Below, piece by piece: positions 51,631-64,000 of a stretch of 64,000 nucleotides of DNA. Source of the stretch: Scylla paramamosain (lineage: Eukaryota > Arthropoda > Malacostraca > Decapoda > Portunidae). Below the pieces are notes generated by a model. That model was not told the DNA's origin and made no database searches. It saw only the letters and a program-made list of their open reading frames with translations. The translations under genes were made by a program, and so were the position numbers. Position 1 is the stretch's first letter. Each line of letters opens with the position of its first letter. The stretch covers positions 17,711,001 to 17,775,000 of the forward strand of contig NC_087152.1 in assembly GCF_035594125.1 (NCBI RefSeq), written 5' to 3'.

Positions 51631-51706
<76 letters not shown>
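51631..51706. repeat. (CA)38 microsatellite
   Basis: Pure CA tract, inverted relative to the GT tracts on both sides. Confidence 0.97.
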
Positions 51707-51709
<3 letters not shown>

Positions 51710-51907
51710 CAAGGGACAGGTATGGCGTGATACGTAAGCGCGGCCACACCAAAACAAGCACAGCCAGCTAGCGCACTCTGAATGAAACCCAATACGTATT
51801 TACTTGAGCAGGGAGGAAGGAAAAAACCAAACAAACAAAGCATGTACGTACATAACCACACACTCAGCATCAGATACATACATAAACATTAGTCTTGTAT
51901 CACTGTG

Positions 51908-51910
<3 letters not shown>

Positions 51911-51972
<62 letters not shown>
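51911..51972. repeat. (GT)31 microsatellite
   Basis: Pure GT tract. Confidence 0.97.
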
Positions 51973-51973
<1 letters not shown>

Positions 51974-52265
51974 ATTGGCGTATTGAGGGCGTTAACGAGG
52001 CTGGCTAGGGAAAGTCAGGGTAGGTAGGAAGGCAGGCGGGCAGGCAGGGTCGTGGAGGCTGCAGCTGCTTTTAGGGAAGTGGTCCTGGGGTCTGGAGCGG
52101 CCGCTATTAATGGTCTGGAAGTCCCGGCAGGCTTGAGAGGCGGTTAGTGGTGGGTCTTGAGCACGTTAGATAAACACGGTGCTGTCGCGCAGACAAACTC
52201 CTCTGAGCAGGTCGCAAGGCCGGTCAGAAGATAAGGAGGGCGGTCAGGACGCGAGGCAGGGAAGG

Positions 52266-52267
<2 letters not shown>

Positions 52268-52340
<73 letters not shown>
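52268..52340. repeat. (GA)36 microsatellite
   Basis: First of four AG tracts of equal polarity within about 820 bp of purine-rich DNA. Confidence 0.97.
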
Positions 52341-52341
<1 letters not shown>

Positions 52342-52437
52342 CTGCGGGGAAATGCTTAGGAGGACGGTCTGCCCGGGAAGCAAGGAAAATTGCTGCCAGG
52401 AATGCAGAGGCGGAGAAGGGACAGAAGGAGTAAAGCT

Positions 52438-52440
<3 letters not shown>

Positions 52441-52505
<65 letters not shown>
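52441..52505. repeat. (GA)32 microsatellite
   Basis: Second AG tract of the purine-rich cluster. Confidence 0.97.
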
Positions 52506-52508
<3 letters not shown>

Positions 52509-52656
52509 AAAACAGAGAGGAGGAAGCAGGGGCAAAAATGAACGGCGGCTGGTCGACAGGGATGGAGCGGGTAACAGGGAAAACAAGACGGCAGGGAAAC
52601 ATGACTTTAAAGCTAAAGTCAGGAGGTAGGCTTGGAAGGGCAAGAGAGGACGAGGA

Positions 52657-52658
<2 letters not shown>

Positions 52659-52723
<65 letters not shown>
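52659..52723. repeat. (AG)32 microsatellite
   Basis: Third AG tract of the purine-rich cluster. Confidence 0.97.
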
Positions 52724-52728
<5 letters not shown>

Positions 52729-53021
52729 CGGCGAGGAGGATGAAGTCAAGAGAAGCAGACCAGACAGGGCGGCAGGGAGGGAGGCAGGGGTGGGTGTGGC
52801 GGCAGGGGAGCAGCATGGAAGGGAAGGTGGGTCGACGGGTGTGTATCCGGTAGCAACCCTCGAGGGCGCGGCCAGAGATTGTTAGCTGCGACACCCAGTT
52901 GTTAGGGCGAGGGCGAGGCGAGGTGCGGGGAGGCGGTAGAGCGAGGAGGAGCGGCCCGGAACAAATAGGAGGCGAATTAACAATGGCTCTCGTAAAATAA
53001 ACCTTGAGAGAAGTGTTATCA

Positions 53022-53024
<3 letters not shown>

Positions 53025-53083
<59 letters not shown>
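53025..53083. repeat. (GA)29 microsatellite
   Basis: Fourth AG tract of the cluster, directly after a donor-like tatcag|gtgaga. Confidence 0.97.
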
Positions 53084-53087
<4 letters not shown>

Positions 53088-53262
53088 GTGGAAGAAACAA
53101 AAATAAAAAGTTGTTTTGGGCCCCGGTGGCGACACGGCAGCCTTGAGGGGCCGCGCCAGTCCACCGGTGAAACTAAAATGAAAAGTTAAGTCAACAAAAA
53201 TACCGGGAGGCAAGAAGGCGGGGCGTGGGACAGACACAAGTCTGGTACTGGTGGTGGTCGAC

Positions 53263-53264
<2 letters not shown>

Positions 53265-53355
<91 letters not shown>
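53265..53355. repeat. (AC)45 microsatellite
   Basis: Pure AC tract. Confidence 0.98.
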
Positions 53356-53359
<4 letters not shown>

Positions 53360-53565
53360 TACGACTGACCGAGCAAAGATGTGGTGTGTGTGGCTGGCGA
53401 AGGAAAAGAAACCCCTGTGAAGGTTAAGGTGCGAAGAAAAAAATAAACGAGAGGCAGCCGTGGCGTCAGGGTGTTGTGGCCACACAAGTCAATAAGGGGC
53501 AGGACCTGTACCGTGGAGCAGACCCTCGCACCTCCCACCTCACCTAAACAAGTGTTCCTTTCAAG

Positions 53566-53598
53566 TGGTGGTGGTGGTGGTGGTGGTGGTGGTGGTGG
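53566..53598. repeat. (GGT)11 microsatellite
   Basis: Pure GGT tract. 53600-54275 is unique GC-rich DNA; a donor-like gccag|gtgagg at 54151/54152 follows a short ATG frame (54118) that I do not call. Confidence 0.93.
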
Positions 53599-54271
53599 GT
53601 GGAGCAACTCGCGATGACAAACAGGAAACCAGCGGCTGGCGACATCGCTGCCCAAGCCCCTTAAATGCGCTTCCCTTTACTAAAAGTCACTTGATTCTGT
53701 TACTCAGGGAGGAGCAGACTTAATACTCTGAAAGCGACTCGGCCGCCGTGTCCGTGTGGGTCGACCTGCGGGGAGCATTACTAAGAATGAATAAATTGTC
53801 ATGCCGCGGACCACAACAACAGCCCCGCGGCGAAGTTGTTATTTCCCTCACGGCTGCACAAAGGACCCCCATAAGAGTGTAATGTAAGCTGAAGGCGGTG
53901 TGGCGCCTGCCTGGGTGTGGCCGTCTGAGGACACGAAGCCCGGCCCTGCCTTGGCGAGGGTCAGCCTCCTCGCCGCCCTTCCTCCCGTAGCCTCGAGGTC
54001 CTTTTGAAAACATCGAAGCCGACTCATTCTCCCGGTGGTCGGGTTCCCAGGAAAGGCTTTACAAGCTTTACACAACCTGAGAGTGTGTGGGTGCGAGGTG
54101 TTTGGACGGGAGTCGCTATGTCGGGGGCGGGAGAAGGGCGTCTGGGGCCAGGTGAGGGCTGGAGGGAGCCAGGCTGCTGCTGCAATACCGCAGATGGGGC
54201 CACCACTCCCCCATTAACTTGCCATCAAGCGGGGCCGCCCTCACTGACTCACCCACGCAAGTGTTGCCTAG

Positions 54272-54372
<101 letters not shown>

Positions 54373-54581
54373 CGTGTTCTTGCCTGCATAACTCAGCACC
54401 ACCCTCACACACACGCTGCTCGCCGCCCCCGGCTGGGCCGCCGGGCCAGACGTGTGAACAAGTGAGTCTCGCAGTGCGCCTCTCCCGCATGTTTCCTTCA
54501 TGACCCGCATGTTACTGACGCGGCCATGTTTGCTCCGGCTACCACTTCTGTGTTCTATGGTTCGCTTTTTGTTTCGTTCTG

Positions 54582-54683
<102 letters not shown>

Positions 54684-54898
54684 GTTGGTTTTGCCTCCCA
54701 TGTGTGTGTGTTCTTCACTCGATGTGTGTTTGTTGTCCCATATTTCTTGGCCCTTTATTTGTTCATCCCCATATTTGTTCGCCCACCTGCCTTCCCGCAG
54801 CGGTTGTTATTCACCCAGTGCAGCCCAGCTCCCCTCTCAGCTGGTCTCTGCTGCTGCTCCCTGTATACTTATACAACACATGGCAGAGAGAGACAGAC

Positions 54899-54902
<4 letters not shown>

Positions 54903-54985
<83 letters not shown>
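54903..54985. repeat. (AG)41 microsatellite
   Basis: Pure AG tract preceded by (ACAG)n units. Confidence 0.97.
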
Positions 54986-54990
<5 letters not shown>

Positions 54991-55662
54991 CTTGAGGTAT
55001 GCGTGAGACTTTATGAATTGGGTAAGAGGCAAGAAACTGGTCTTTTAAAGCGAGCCTGAAGGAACAGAAGCAGCACCAGTAACAGCACCTGAAGAACCCT
55101 GCCTCCCTACTTGCCTGCCTGTCTGCCTGCCACACCCCGCTGCGGCGCCTACACATCACGGGGCCAATACAACACGGAACACAAATGCAACCCACACACT
55201 CATTCCTCGCCTCCAGACAAGACGAAAAACCCCAACCCGCAGCGTCCGCCCATCAGCTGACGAAAGTTGCCGCAACCAAGACCCCGACCCCGCCCTCGAC
55301 CCCGGTGCCTGCCTCCTCTGACTCTACTCTAACCTCTCCCTCCCATCCTGACTCCCTTCCGCTCTTCCTCCCTCCCTCTCTCCCTCCCAGCCTCACCCAA
55401 AGAAACTCAGTGAACCCACCACCCTTCATCCCTCTTGGGGTATTTTCCTGCCTTCCCATATACCTTTTCGGCTCACGATAGGCAATGAGAAGCCTGGGAA
55501 AAGAGAGGATAGTGGCGAGAGGTCTGGCAGGGTGGCAGGTGCCGGGGTGGTTGGGTATAAGAGGGGAGGGTGGGATGGGGTGGTCGGGCGGTGAGTGGGT
55601 GGCGGAACGAGGTGTGGAGGCGGCAGAGAGATGGCTTGGTTGGGTGGGCCAGGGTGACTGTG

Positions 55663-55691
55663 GGTGGTGGTGGTGGTGGTGGTGGTGGTGG
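55663..55691. repeat. (GGT)n microsatellite
   Basis: GGT tract. 54990-55660 is C-rich then G-rich unique DNA with no gene seen. Confidence 0.93.
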
Positions 55692-55988
55692 ACCGGACGT
55701 GGTCGCTTGGGCCGTGTCGCAGCCAGCCAGGTCCAGAGCGCTGCCAGCTGCTCCTGACAAGTGAACGATCCCTTCCACAGATTTATGGGCACACAATCTA
55801 TCATCGGCAGGTTCGTCCTCTGCTAGCCGAAGATCGCATTACTAACATCCTTCAGTGTGCGCCTCAGCCACAACCCATCACACCCTCGTTCCCTCCACCA
55901 AGGCGAGAAACCGTAAAGAACGTAATAAATCTCCCTACGAAACAAAGTGGGATGTGATCCAAGTGGCGTGAGTGGGTCAGGAAGACTG

Positions 55989-55991
<3 letters not shown>

Positions 55992-56064
<73 letters not shown>
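55992..56064. repeat. (GA)36 microsatellite
   Basis: Pure GA tract. Confidence 0.97.
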
Positions 56065-56065
<1 letters not shown>

Positions 56066-56148
56066 AGCGACCACAGCTCCAAGGCGAACCGTGGTGGGTG
56101 TCGGCAGCCAGAGAGGGAAGGGAGGACGGGTGGCACGTCATCAGTTTC

Positions 56149-56215
56149 AGCAGCAGCAGCAGCGGCGGCGGCAGCAGCAGCAACAGCAACAGCAGCAGTA
56201 GCATCAGCAGCACCA
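56149..56215. repeat. (CAG)n/(CGG)n triplet microsatellite
   Basis: CAG triplets with CGG and CAA variants; reads as poly-Gln or poly-Ser in different frames. Confidence 0.93.
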
Positions 56216-57027
56216 GCCCTGACAGAGGCCACGAGCGGCCCCAGGCTGAGTCCCGGTGTGGTGGGAACACCCAGATCGTTTCACCTGCCTTCGCTCGCCG
56301 TCACATCGTTTCGTTCGCTCACTGCCCTCACGCGAGAAAACGTTGTTTTGCTTTCGTCTAGAGAGCAGCTTTTTGATTGTGTGAGACTGGATAATTTTTG
56401 TCGTTTGCTTCACCCGCAAGGGTGCTAGTAATGTGAAGGACCCGACTCGCGCCCGGCGGGGGAGCTGGGCCGGGGAGGAGGTAAATTCTCCAACCTGCCA
56501 CTTGTGCAACTAACTGTTCCTGTCAGCGGCAAATTGTGCGGGTGAGTGAGATGTGTTGGCGGCCTGAGCGGAGGTGGAGACGGCGGTGCTGGCAGGAGGA
56601 GGGCGAGGGGAGGACGGGAGCTGGAGGGAGAAGTAACACTGGCAGGGAAGACAGGAGGGATTATGGATCGTCAGCGGCAACGTCCTGAGGGGCATACACA
56701 AAGTAGGGCGAGGAGAGAGGAAGGGCGGAGCCGCTTTGGACCCACACACTGGGGGCGGGAGTGTAGTACGAGAAGAGGAGTAAGGGGGAGGGAGAGGAAC
56801 GGGCCGGCAGGTGCGGGGGTGGTCGTGCACTAATATACTAAGGATTTGGTTACATCATTGACTTAATGGATGTTTAGTCGCACGGGAGGTGAGCGCCTGG
56901 GGCGACGAGACAAAGGCAAAGCGCAGACAGCGACAAGAACCGCTTTTATTTATCATTTTTTTTTACTGGAGTCGTGGTGGAGGTTCTTATATCAAGATAA
57001 TTACAAGACACGATGAGGAGAGGTGGC

Positions 57028-57028
<1 letters not shown>

Positions 57029-57103
<75 letters not shown>
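57029..57103. repeat. (AG)n microsatellite, one interruption
   Basis: AG tract with an aaag break near 57040. 56220-57025 is unique with no gene seen. Confidence 0.96.
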
Positions 57104-57108
<5 letters not shown>

Positions 57109-58107
57109 GCTGTGGAGGTAAGATATTAATAACAAGGGATATGAAAACAGCAGGATTATGGCCCTCCGTCAGAAGATCCTGAGCCGGGGCCTTGGGGAGC
57201 GTGAGGGAAGGGACATCAGCTGGGCCCGGAGGCTGGCTGGCGAAGGCGATTTCCACACACCGCCGCGTTGGCAACACTGAAGCTCGTGTCACAAGTCGAG
57301 GTATGGAGGAGGAGGAGGAAGGGAAGGGAAGGACAGTAATGGAGGAAGGACAAAGGTATCCCAGAAGAGCATCACAACAGCCCTCCGGAAATGCTAATGA
57401 TGAAAACCACCGCTGCGTTGCTCAGTTTCCTCTTCATCTTCCCTCTGTGCTGAAGAGAAGCCTTGTGCTTTCATCTATCTACTTATTCTATCTTCCTTTT
57501 GTTCTTCATTGCTCTTTTCATTCCTTTCCTTCCTTCTTTGTCTTCTACACTTAGCTACGTGCACACCTTCCTTCATCTTGCAATCTTGTGTCTCCTATAC
57601 CTTCCTCTATCTACTTTACTAATTATTCTATCTTCCCTTTGGCTCCCACTGGTTCTTTCTCCTTCCCTTCCTACCCTCCCGGACTCCTTTAGTTACCATC
57701 TACGCACCTTTCTTCATTCTCATGGTCCTCTCTCTTCTCTCGCTCGCTCAAATCCTATTTTAGAATTCACTTATTATTCATTGATTCGTTAGACTGAAGC
57801 AATTGACGTTTTCCTTCCCTATTCTCATTCTAACTTACCGCTTCGTCTCCTCTTTCCTCTTATCTTTATTTCTTTTATCCTCATATATATATTAAGTACT
57901 TGCCTTCGCTTCATCGTGTGTCTCTGAGGCGCTACGTGTGTATTTCTAAGCACCACTGCGTTCGCTCCCGTATCAGTAATTCATCCAGTATTGAGTCGGT
58001 TTATTTACGTCTGTCCTCCTCTTAATTCAGTGACTTTTTATAGACGTTGCGTTCATTCCCTCTCGGCGCTTAAGTCCTCCTTTCTTAACCCGCCAAAGAA
58101 GTTAGAA

Positions 58108-58112
<5 letters not shown>

Positions 58113-58191
<79 letters not shown>
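58113..58191. repeat. (CT)39 microsatellite
   Basis: Pure CT tract. Confidence 0.97.
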
Positions 58192-58195
<4 letters not shown>

Positions 58196-58249
58196 CGTGC
58201 CTCTTCATTTTAGCATCCAGTTTTTTTCATTCTAATTCCTCTTAAACTC

Positions 58250-58392
<143 letters not shown>

Positions 58393-58811
58393 ATTCCCTC
58401 TTCTTTCCTTCCTTCCTCTGTTCTAGTTTCTCGTCTCTTTTAGTGTCCGAGCTTCCTTCACGACCTCCCTTCAGTCCCTCTGTCTCTGTACTTTTTTCCC
58501 CTCTCTTGTCTGTTCATTTTTTCCCTCTTCACACCTTCCTTCACGTTCCCTCAGCCATCTTTCCAGTTCTCAATCCAGTCCCTACATCTCTTTAATGACC
58601 CTCTTCCCTTCCTTTCCTCCCTTTTACCCTCCTCCTGTCTCCCTCCATCTCTCCGTCACGACTTTCCATCCTCGCTCTCCCTCTCCCTCCCTCCTTCCCT
58701 CCCTTCCTCCCTCCAGTGTCTCCTCGAACGGCTCATCTCATCTCCCTCTCCCTCCTCTGTCTCTCCTTGACGACTCGTTCATTCCCGTTCTTTTTTATTT
58801 CCATCACGACC

Positions 58812-58943
<132 letters not shown>

Positions 58944-59516
58944 ACTTCCGCAGCCAGGGGTGATGAAGTAGTCGATGTAGAGGAGGGAAAGGATTAGTGT
59001 AGGTTTCTCGCAGTAGTAACGTAAAACAAATATTGAGACAAGAGATGAAAGGCTGACGCTAACGAAGGGAAATGCTCGCTTGTGACGGGGTGATCGGAAA
59101 CTGTGGGTGCGTGTGTGTGTGTCTGTGTGATATGGAGTGAGGGGATGATGGGGGCGAGGATGGTGCGGTGAAGGGCCAAGAGGAGGTGACGGGGGTGGTA
59201 CAGAAGTGCGTGCGCGAGTGGCGGAATGAAGAGGTAGGTGTGCGCGGGTAAAGTGTGTGGTGAAAAAACAGTGTGGGTGGGCGGGTGGGTGGGAGTAGGA
59301 AGGAGACTTTTGTCGGGGTGTGCCGAGTGAGGGACTGTGTACGCTCTGACGTGAAAGAGCGGGCGAAAGGGTGTAGGGTCCGGGAGGGGACGGGAGGGGG
59401 TGGGAGAGTGGAAGGGGACGGGGAAATAGCGGCGCAAGCCAGAACTGCAGCCCGACACTCACTCGGCCGAGCAACAGGTGGTGACGGGGACAGGTAGTCA
59501 GAGCTACTGCCGCGCC

Positions 59517-59591
59517 GGTCCCGCTGCCGCCACTGCCGCCACTGCTGCCGCCGCCGCCGCCGCCTCCGCCGCCGCCGCAGCCGCCGCCGCC

Positions 59592-59622
<31 letters not shown>

Positions 59623-59636
59623 CCATCACTGCCGCA
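59517..59636. repeat. (GCC)n triplet microsatellite, about 120 bp
   Basis: GCC triplets with ACT, TCC and CAG variants. It reads as poly-Ala on the + strand, and the surrounding frame (59478-59849) stays open, but no start context or splice evidence supports coding. 59640-60195 is G-rich unique sequence. Confidence 0.95.
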
Positions 59637-60201
59637 GCTGCCACCCGCTTTCGCTACCTGGCACTACGGGTGATGAGCCGCTCTCACGGGCCACTGACGG
59701 CACACCGGAGAATGCGGGGCGGGGGAGGGAGCGGGAAGCGAGGAGGGGTGATGGTGATGGCGGCGGGGGAGGAGGGACGGAGGGGATTAAGGTGGGCGGG
59801 AGAGGGGAACACAAGAGGCGTGCTGCGGTTACTGAGGAGACACTTCTGAGGTGGAGAGAGTGGAGGCTCGAGGAAAGGAGCACTGTGATGGCAGTTGAGG
59901 TGAGGCGGTGTTGCCGTTGCTGAAGGCAGGAGGGGTGAGAGGGAAGGGATAGCGGCGAGCATCAGGCAAATAGCTGCAGGTTGGTTTAATGACCGGGAGA
60001 TTAATGTAAGTGATTGTTTGTGAGAGGCGAGTATGAGTCGCGGGGGGTGGTGGTGCAGGGGTCAGCGGCTGTGTGCGGCAGGAGGAGGATTACGGGTGCG
60101 GCAAGAGGAGGGAAGGGAAGGGAGCAGTGCAGCCGTGGCTGTGGCGAGCGTGGTAATCAGGGACGCCGCAGATAAAGTGGTCGCCGCAGGAGAGCGCTCC
60201 C

Positions 60202-60355
60202 CCTCCTCCTCCTCCTCCTCCTCCTCCTCCTCCTCCTCCTCCTCCTCCTCCTCCTCCTCCTCCTCTTCCTCCTCCTCCCCCTCCTCCCCTCTTCCTCCAT
60301 CTCTTCCTCCTCCTTCTCTTTCTCCTCCTCCTCATTCTCCTCCTCCTACTCTCAC
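60202..60355. repeat. (CCT)n microsatellite with decayed tail
   Basis: Pure triplets to about 60264, then CTT/CCC-interrupted units. Confidence 0.95.
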
Positions 60356-60591
60356 CGCCTCTCCGTCCCTCCCCCACAGGGCTCGGGTGTGGTGGAGGTG
60401 GCAGTGGTGGTGGTGGCGGTGATGGTGGGTCCTGTGCACTGAAAATAGAATGAAGAACCACAGGAGCGCGACTTTACCGGTGACAGATTCATGAATTCAT
60501 CACGCATGTCAGCTGCCTCGTTCTCCCGCGCCCCAACAAGCGGCGAGGCGTGCTGCTGGTGAAAAAAACAATTAGATAAAAGTGTCTGTTA

Positions 60592-60630
60592 CGTAAAACT
60601 AATGACCTTTTTCATTTTTGCAGGTGAGTG
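60592..60630 (+). other. recursive splice site (ratchet point) candidate 2
   Basis: aaactaatgac (branchpoint-like ctaat near 60599-60603) is followed by cctttttcatttttgcag, whose AG is at 60622-60623, and gtgagtg begins at 60624 with no exon between. The layout equals candidate 1 at 10740, on the same strand. A downstream gatcag|gtacag at 60684/60685 could close a 61-nt recursive-splice exon, though GTACAG is a weak donor. Confidence 0.55.
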
Positions 60631-60692
60631 GTGGCCTTGCACTGAACACGGGCTCCGCTTGAGAGTGAGGCTCAGAGTGATCAGGTACAGTG

Positions 60693-60695
<3 letters not shown>

Positions 60696-60740
<45 letters not shown>
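60696..60740. repeat. (GT)22 microsatellite
   Basis: Pure GT tract. 60741-61346 is unique sequence with no gene seen. Confidence 0.96.
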
Positions 60741-60744
<4 letters not shown>

Positions 60745-61346
60745 CACGTAGCGGTTTACGTAGTAAGGGTGCATGTAGTACAGGTGCTTGGACGTCTAGA
60801 TGAGGTGCGCGTGTCTGTTAAGGAACAAGTGACACTGAGCAGTAAGGAAGAGTGCACGCTATACACGAAGAAATATTGCACGAGTATCGACGCAGCACAC
60901 TGAGTATCGCGTGATGGATGCAGCGCCGCCTCGCGTATATCACACGTGATGACTGCGGCACTCGAGCACCGCTACACACTCGTGACACGTCGCGAAACAG
61001 GAATGTAATGGGAGATGACGATGTATTATAAATGACTCCTGGGCCGCAACAGACTGGTGGGAGACCATTTCACGGGTAATAGTTGCGTATTAAGTGGGTA
61101 TTCGGGGATCCCTTTTCTTTGCCTCCTGTTTCCCCTCCAGGTTCCGCCTCGCCGCCAACACTTCTCAGGAACTCATAAAACTCTCCGGAATTCGAGCATT
61201 GTTTTTCACTTACTTCGGTGAGGCGGCAAGAGGCAGCGAGTGACATGAACTGCAAGAATTTCATGCCCAACTAAAAGTGATGAATTTCATTCTGATTTTA
61301 CAAACCCTGTCGGAAATCATGAGCTATGAGTGTTGTCTATGAAATA

Positions 61347-61922
<576 letters not shown>

Positions 61923-62233
61923 AGGAGAAGCGAGGACGGCTGGACAAGAAGAGTGGCAGGGAGAGAATAAAGCATGTGTTGGTGTGTGAGGGCGAGCAGG
62001 AACAGGATGGACATTAAGACATATGGTGGAGAGAAAGCAAAAAAGACACCGCTGCAGAGGGAGGAGAAGAAGACGCCTCAGACAGATGAGGTACCAGGAG
62101 GAAGAAGACAGAGAGGAGCGCGGGAACTAAATCACTGTGTTGCGGAGCATGGACAGGGAGGAACGATGAACACTGCGACACATTCTGGCCGTGTTTGACG
62201 CCGCACGCAACCTCAAGGTGAAGACGACGATCA

Positions 62234-62235
<2 letters not shown>

Positions 62236-62305
<70 letters not shown>
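62236..62305. repeat. (GA)35 microsatellite
   Basis: Pure GA tract. 61930-62235 is purine-rich with no gene seen. Confidence 0.97.
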
Positions 62306-62309
<4 letters not shown>

Positions 62310-62420
62310 TAAAGGAAGGTGTCCTCACTCGCGCGATAATTAATCTTGAGGGAAGCTGGCAAACACAGCGGTGATGAGCTAGGAGGAGCGCCACCCGGTC
62401 CCTCAGGCCCTTGTATTCGA

Positions 62421-62463
62421 TTGTGTGTGTGCGTGTGTATGCGTTTGTGTGTGTTTGTGTTTA

Positions 62464-62545
<82 letters not shown>

Positions 62546-62578
62546 TGTGTGTGAGAGTGTGTGTGTGTGTGTGTGTGT
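62421..62578. repeat. compound (GT)n microsatellite
   Basis: Degenerate GT to 62465, about 77 bp of nearly pure GT, then GT with ctg and gag interruptions. Confidence 0.95.
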
Positions 62579-62579
62579 C

Positions 62580-64000
62580 GGTGCGCATATTCACGTTTGT
62601 AAGTGCTGTGTGTATCGAAGTTTTCCTGTTTCCTTATCGTTATATTGTGTGGATGAGTGTGTGAGTGAGTGACTGTGTGGTGGCATGTGTTGATTGCGTC
62701 TGGCGGCGCGGGAGTGAAGGCGTGTCTGTCCTGCATGGTGGGCCACATCCTGTTTATCTGTTCCGCGCCACTACGGCGGGTGCGCACGTAAGGGATGAGA
62801 GTAAATTGCGTGCAGGCGGGCCCGTGGAAGTTATCAGAGAGCGGGCCGGGGGAGGCCGCACATCGAGGGGGAAAGATGGTAATGTGCGGGCCAAGGCGGG
62901 GCGGGGCCGGGCTGGCGGGGAAGTGGTGCCGGGCCCGCTGCCGCCGGCCGCCAGTCTATCCAAATGGCAGGAGAAAAACACAGCGAGAATTTATCAGCTC
63001 TCGCGAACTGCACTTGCCGGCCGCTTCCTTCCTGCCACCCGCTTCCTGGGGGAAAAATAGTCGCTGGGGACGAGGAAAAAAGAAGTGATATTGGAAAACT
63101 TCTCGATCCGAAATCTTGCTCATCAGCTCAGCTAGTAAGTTACGTAAAGTTTAGTTCGACATTTTTGCACTAACTTATATTAAAAATTCTTCAGATCAGG
63201 AGGAAAGAGAAGCCGCGTAAATTATGTAAGAAAATATCAGCAAAATTTCCCACATGTGGCAACCGAGGCCGTAACTTGGGTAGAGAACAGAGCTGCCGAC
63301 ACCACTACGCCAGCGGGGGCTCCAGGGACGTATCCCGCGCTCCACCGCCTACAACTCTCGACCTTCCCGCCGCCTGCCACAGAGGCGACCATCCTCCACC
63401 GCAGACTACCTTCATGCAAAGCTTTATTACACCTGGGGGTTAGAGGACAAATTCGCTTGCTCCCCCGGGGAGGGTTAGGACTGGAGGCTGGGAGTTGGGT
63501 GCAATCTGGCGCAACCTCTAATGTGCGCGCCGCCGCCACCACCACCACGGGGCTCAAGTGGCCGGCACGCGGGGACACCCGGGGACACCGAGAGGCTTGG
63601 TGGGGGAAGTAGGGTACATGGCTGGGGTGACTCCCAGGCCCTTGTCTCTGGATATCTCTGAGAGACAGGAATGTTCAGAGGACGCCGTGTAAAGTGGAGG
63701 TAGGACAGAGAGAGGTGATGGTGTTGGACACCAGGACACAGCGAGGGCACGCGGAGATCCAGGGGAAGGCGGCAGCAATATATGATGTAGGAACACGACG
63801 CGTTGCTGAAGAGCGAATGGCATTGCCTTGTGACAGACACCAAGACGCCGTGGGAGGACTGACCTGAAGGACCTGTTAGACTCAGCCAGGCGGGGTGTGG
63901 GAGCCGCAAGACGCAGCCCTAGGAGCCTGTTACCGCGCACGCTGTTGGGGTAAAGTCAGACAAGGCAGGAAAAACGAGGGAAGTGGGAGGGTGTCAGGAG
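62580..64000. other. GC-rich unique sequence, no gene supported
   Basis: Open frames on both strands reflect GC content. No splice-flanked exon, RNA gene or mobile element was recognised. Confidence 0.45.

Overview
This window looks like eukaryotic, gene-poor intergenic or intronic DNA, most likely from an arthropod and probably a decapod crustacean. The call rests on the extreme density of long, pure microsatellites: (CT/AG)n, (GT/CA)n, (AT)n and triplets such as (CTC)n, (GGT)n, (CAG)n and (TAC)n, many 60-180 bp long and one (TA)n of 311 bp. The sequence between them is fairly GC-rich. There is no operon structure, no ribosome-binding-site spacing, and no rRNA, tRNA or CRISPR. The taxon is inferred; no gene fixes it. 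No coding region can be called with confidence. The long open frames that read as poly-LS, RE, TH, CV, YI or Pro/Ser are only microsatellites read in a stop-free frame.

Layout: 0-4.4 kb is almost continuous microsatellite (CT, CA, CTC, ATT, AG). 4.4-6.8 kb is mostly unique and holds an 82-codon ORF in a good start context. 6.86-7.49 kb is a strongly diverged ~20-bp minisatellite, followed by a good 3' splice site with a 48-codon frame. 8.70-9.55 kb is a decayed tandem array of ~140-bp units that once encoded a ~47-residue Lys/Glu-rich repeat on the minus strand. At 10.74 kb a 3' splice site is joined directly to a 5' splice site (recursive-splice layout), followed at 11.2 kb by a possible Ala/Gly-rich exon. 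12-22 kb mixes GC-rich unique DNA with microsatellites, a possible ISXO2-type transposase remnant (18.6-18.8 kb), a degenerate 10-bp repeat (20.85-21.03 kb) and a Z-DNA-prone block (21.5-21.7 kb). 22-35 kb is comparatively unique and contains the best splice-flanked exon-like segment (23.26-23.38 kb). 35-50 kb is again rich in microsatellites, with a possible tRNA-derived SINE remnant at 43.4 kb. 50-60 kb alternates AG and CT tracts. At 60.62 kb there is a second juxtaposed 3'/5' splice site, and at 61.47-61.92 kb two ~60-bp inverted arms surround a 311-bp (TA)n.

How it fits together: the two strong juxtaposed splice sites lie 50 kb apart on the same (+) strand, each with a pyrimidine tract and a plausible branchpoint. 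I saw no comparable site on the minus strand. The simplest reading is that much or all of the window lies in one very long intron of a + strand gene whose main exons are outside, removed stepwise by recursive splicing. Exon-like + strand segments inside could be alternative or cryptic exons. This model is inference and needs RNA data.
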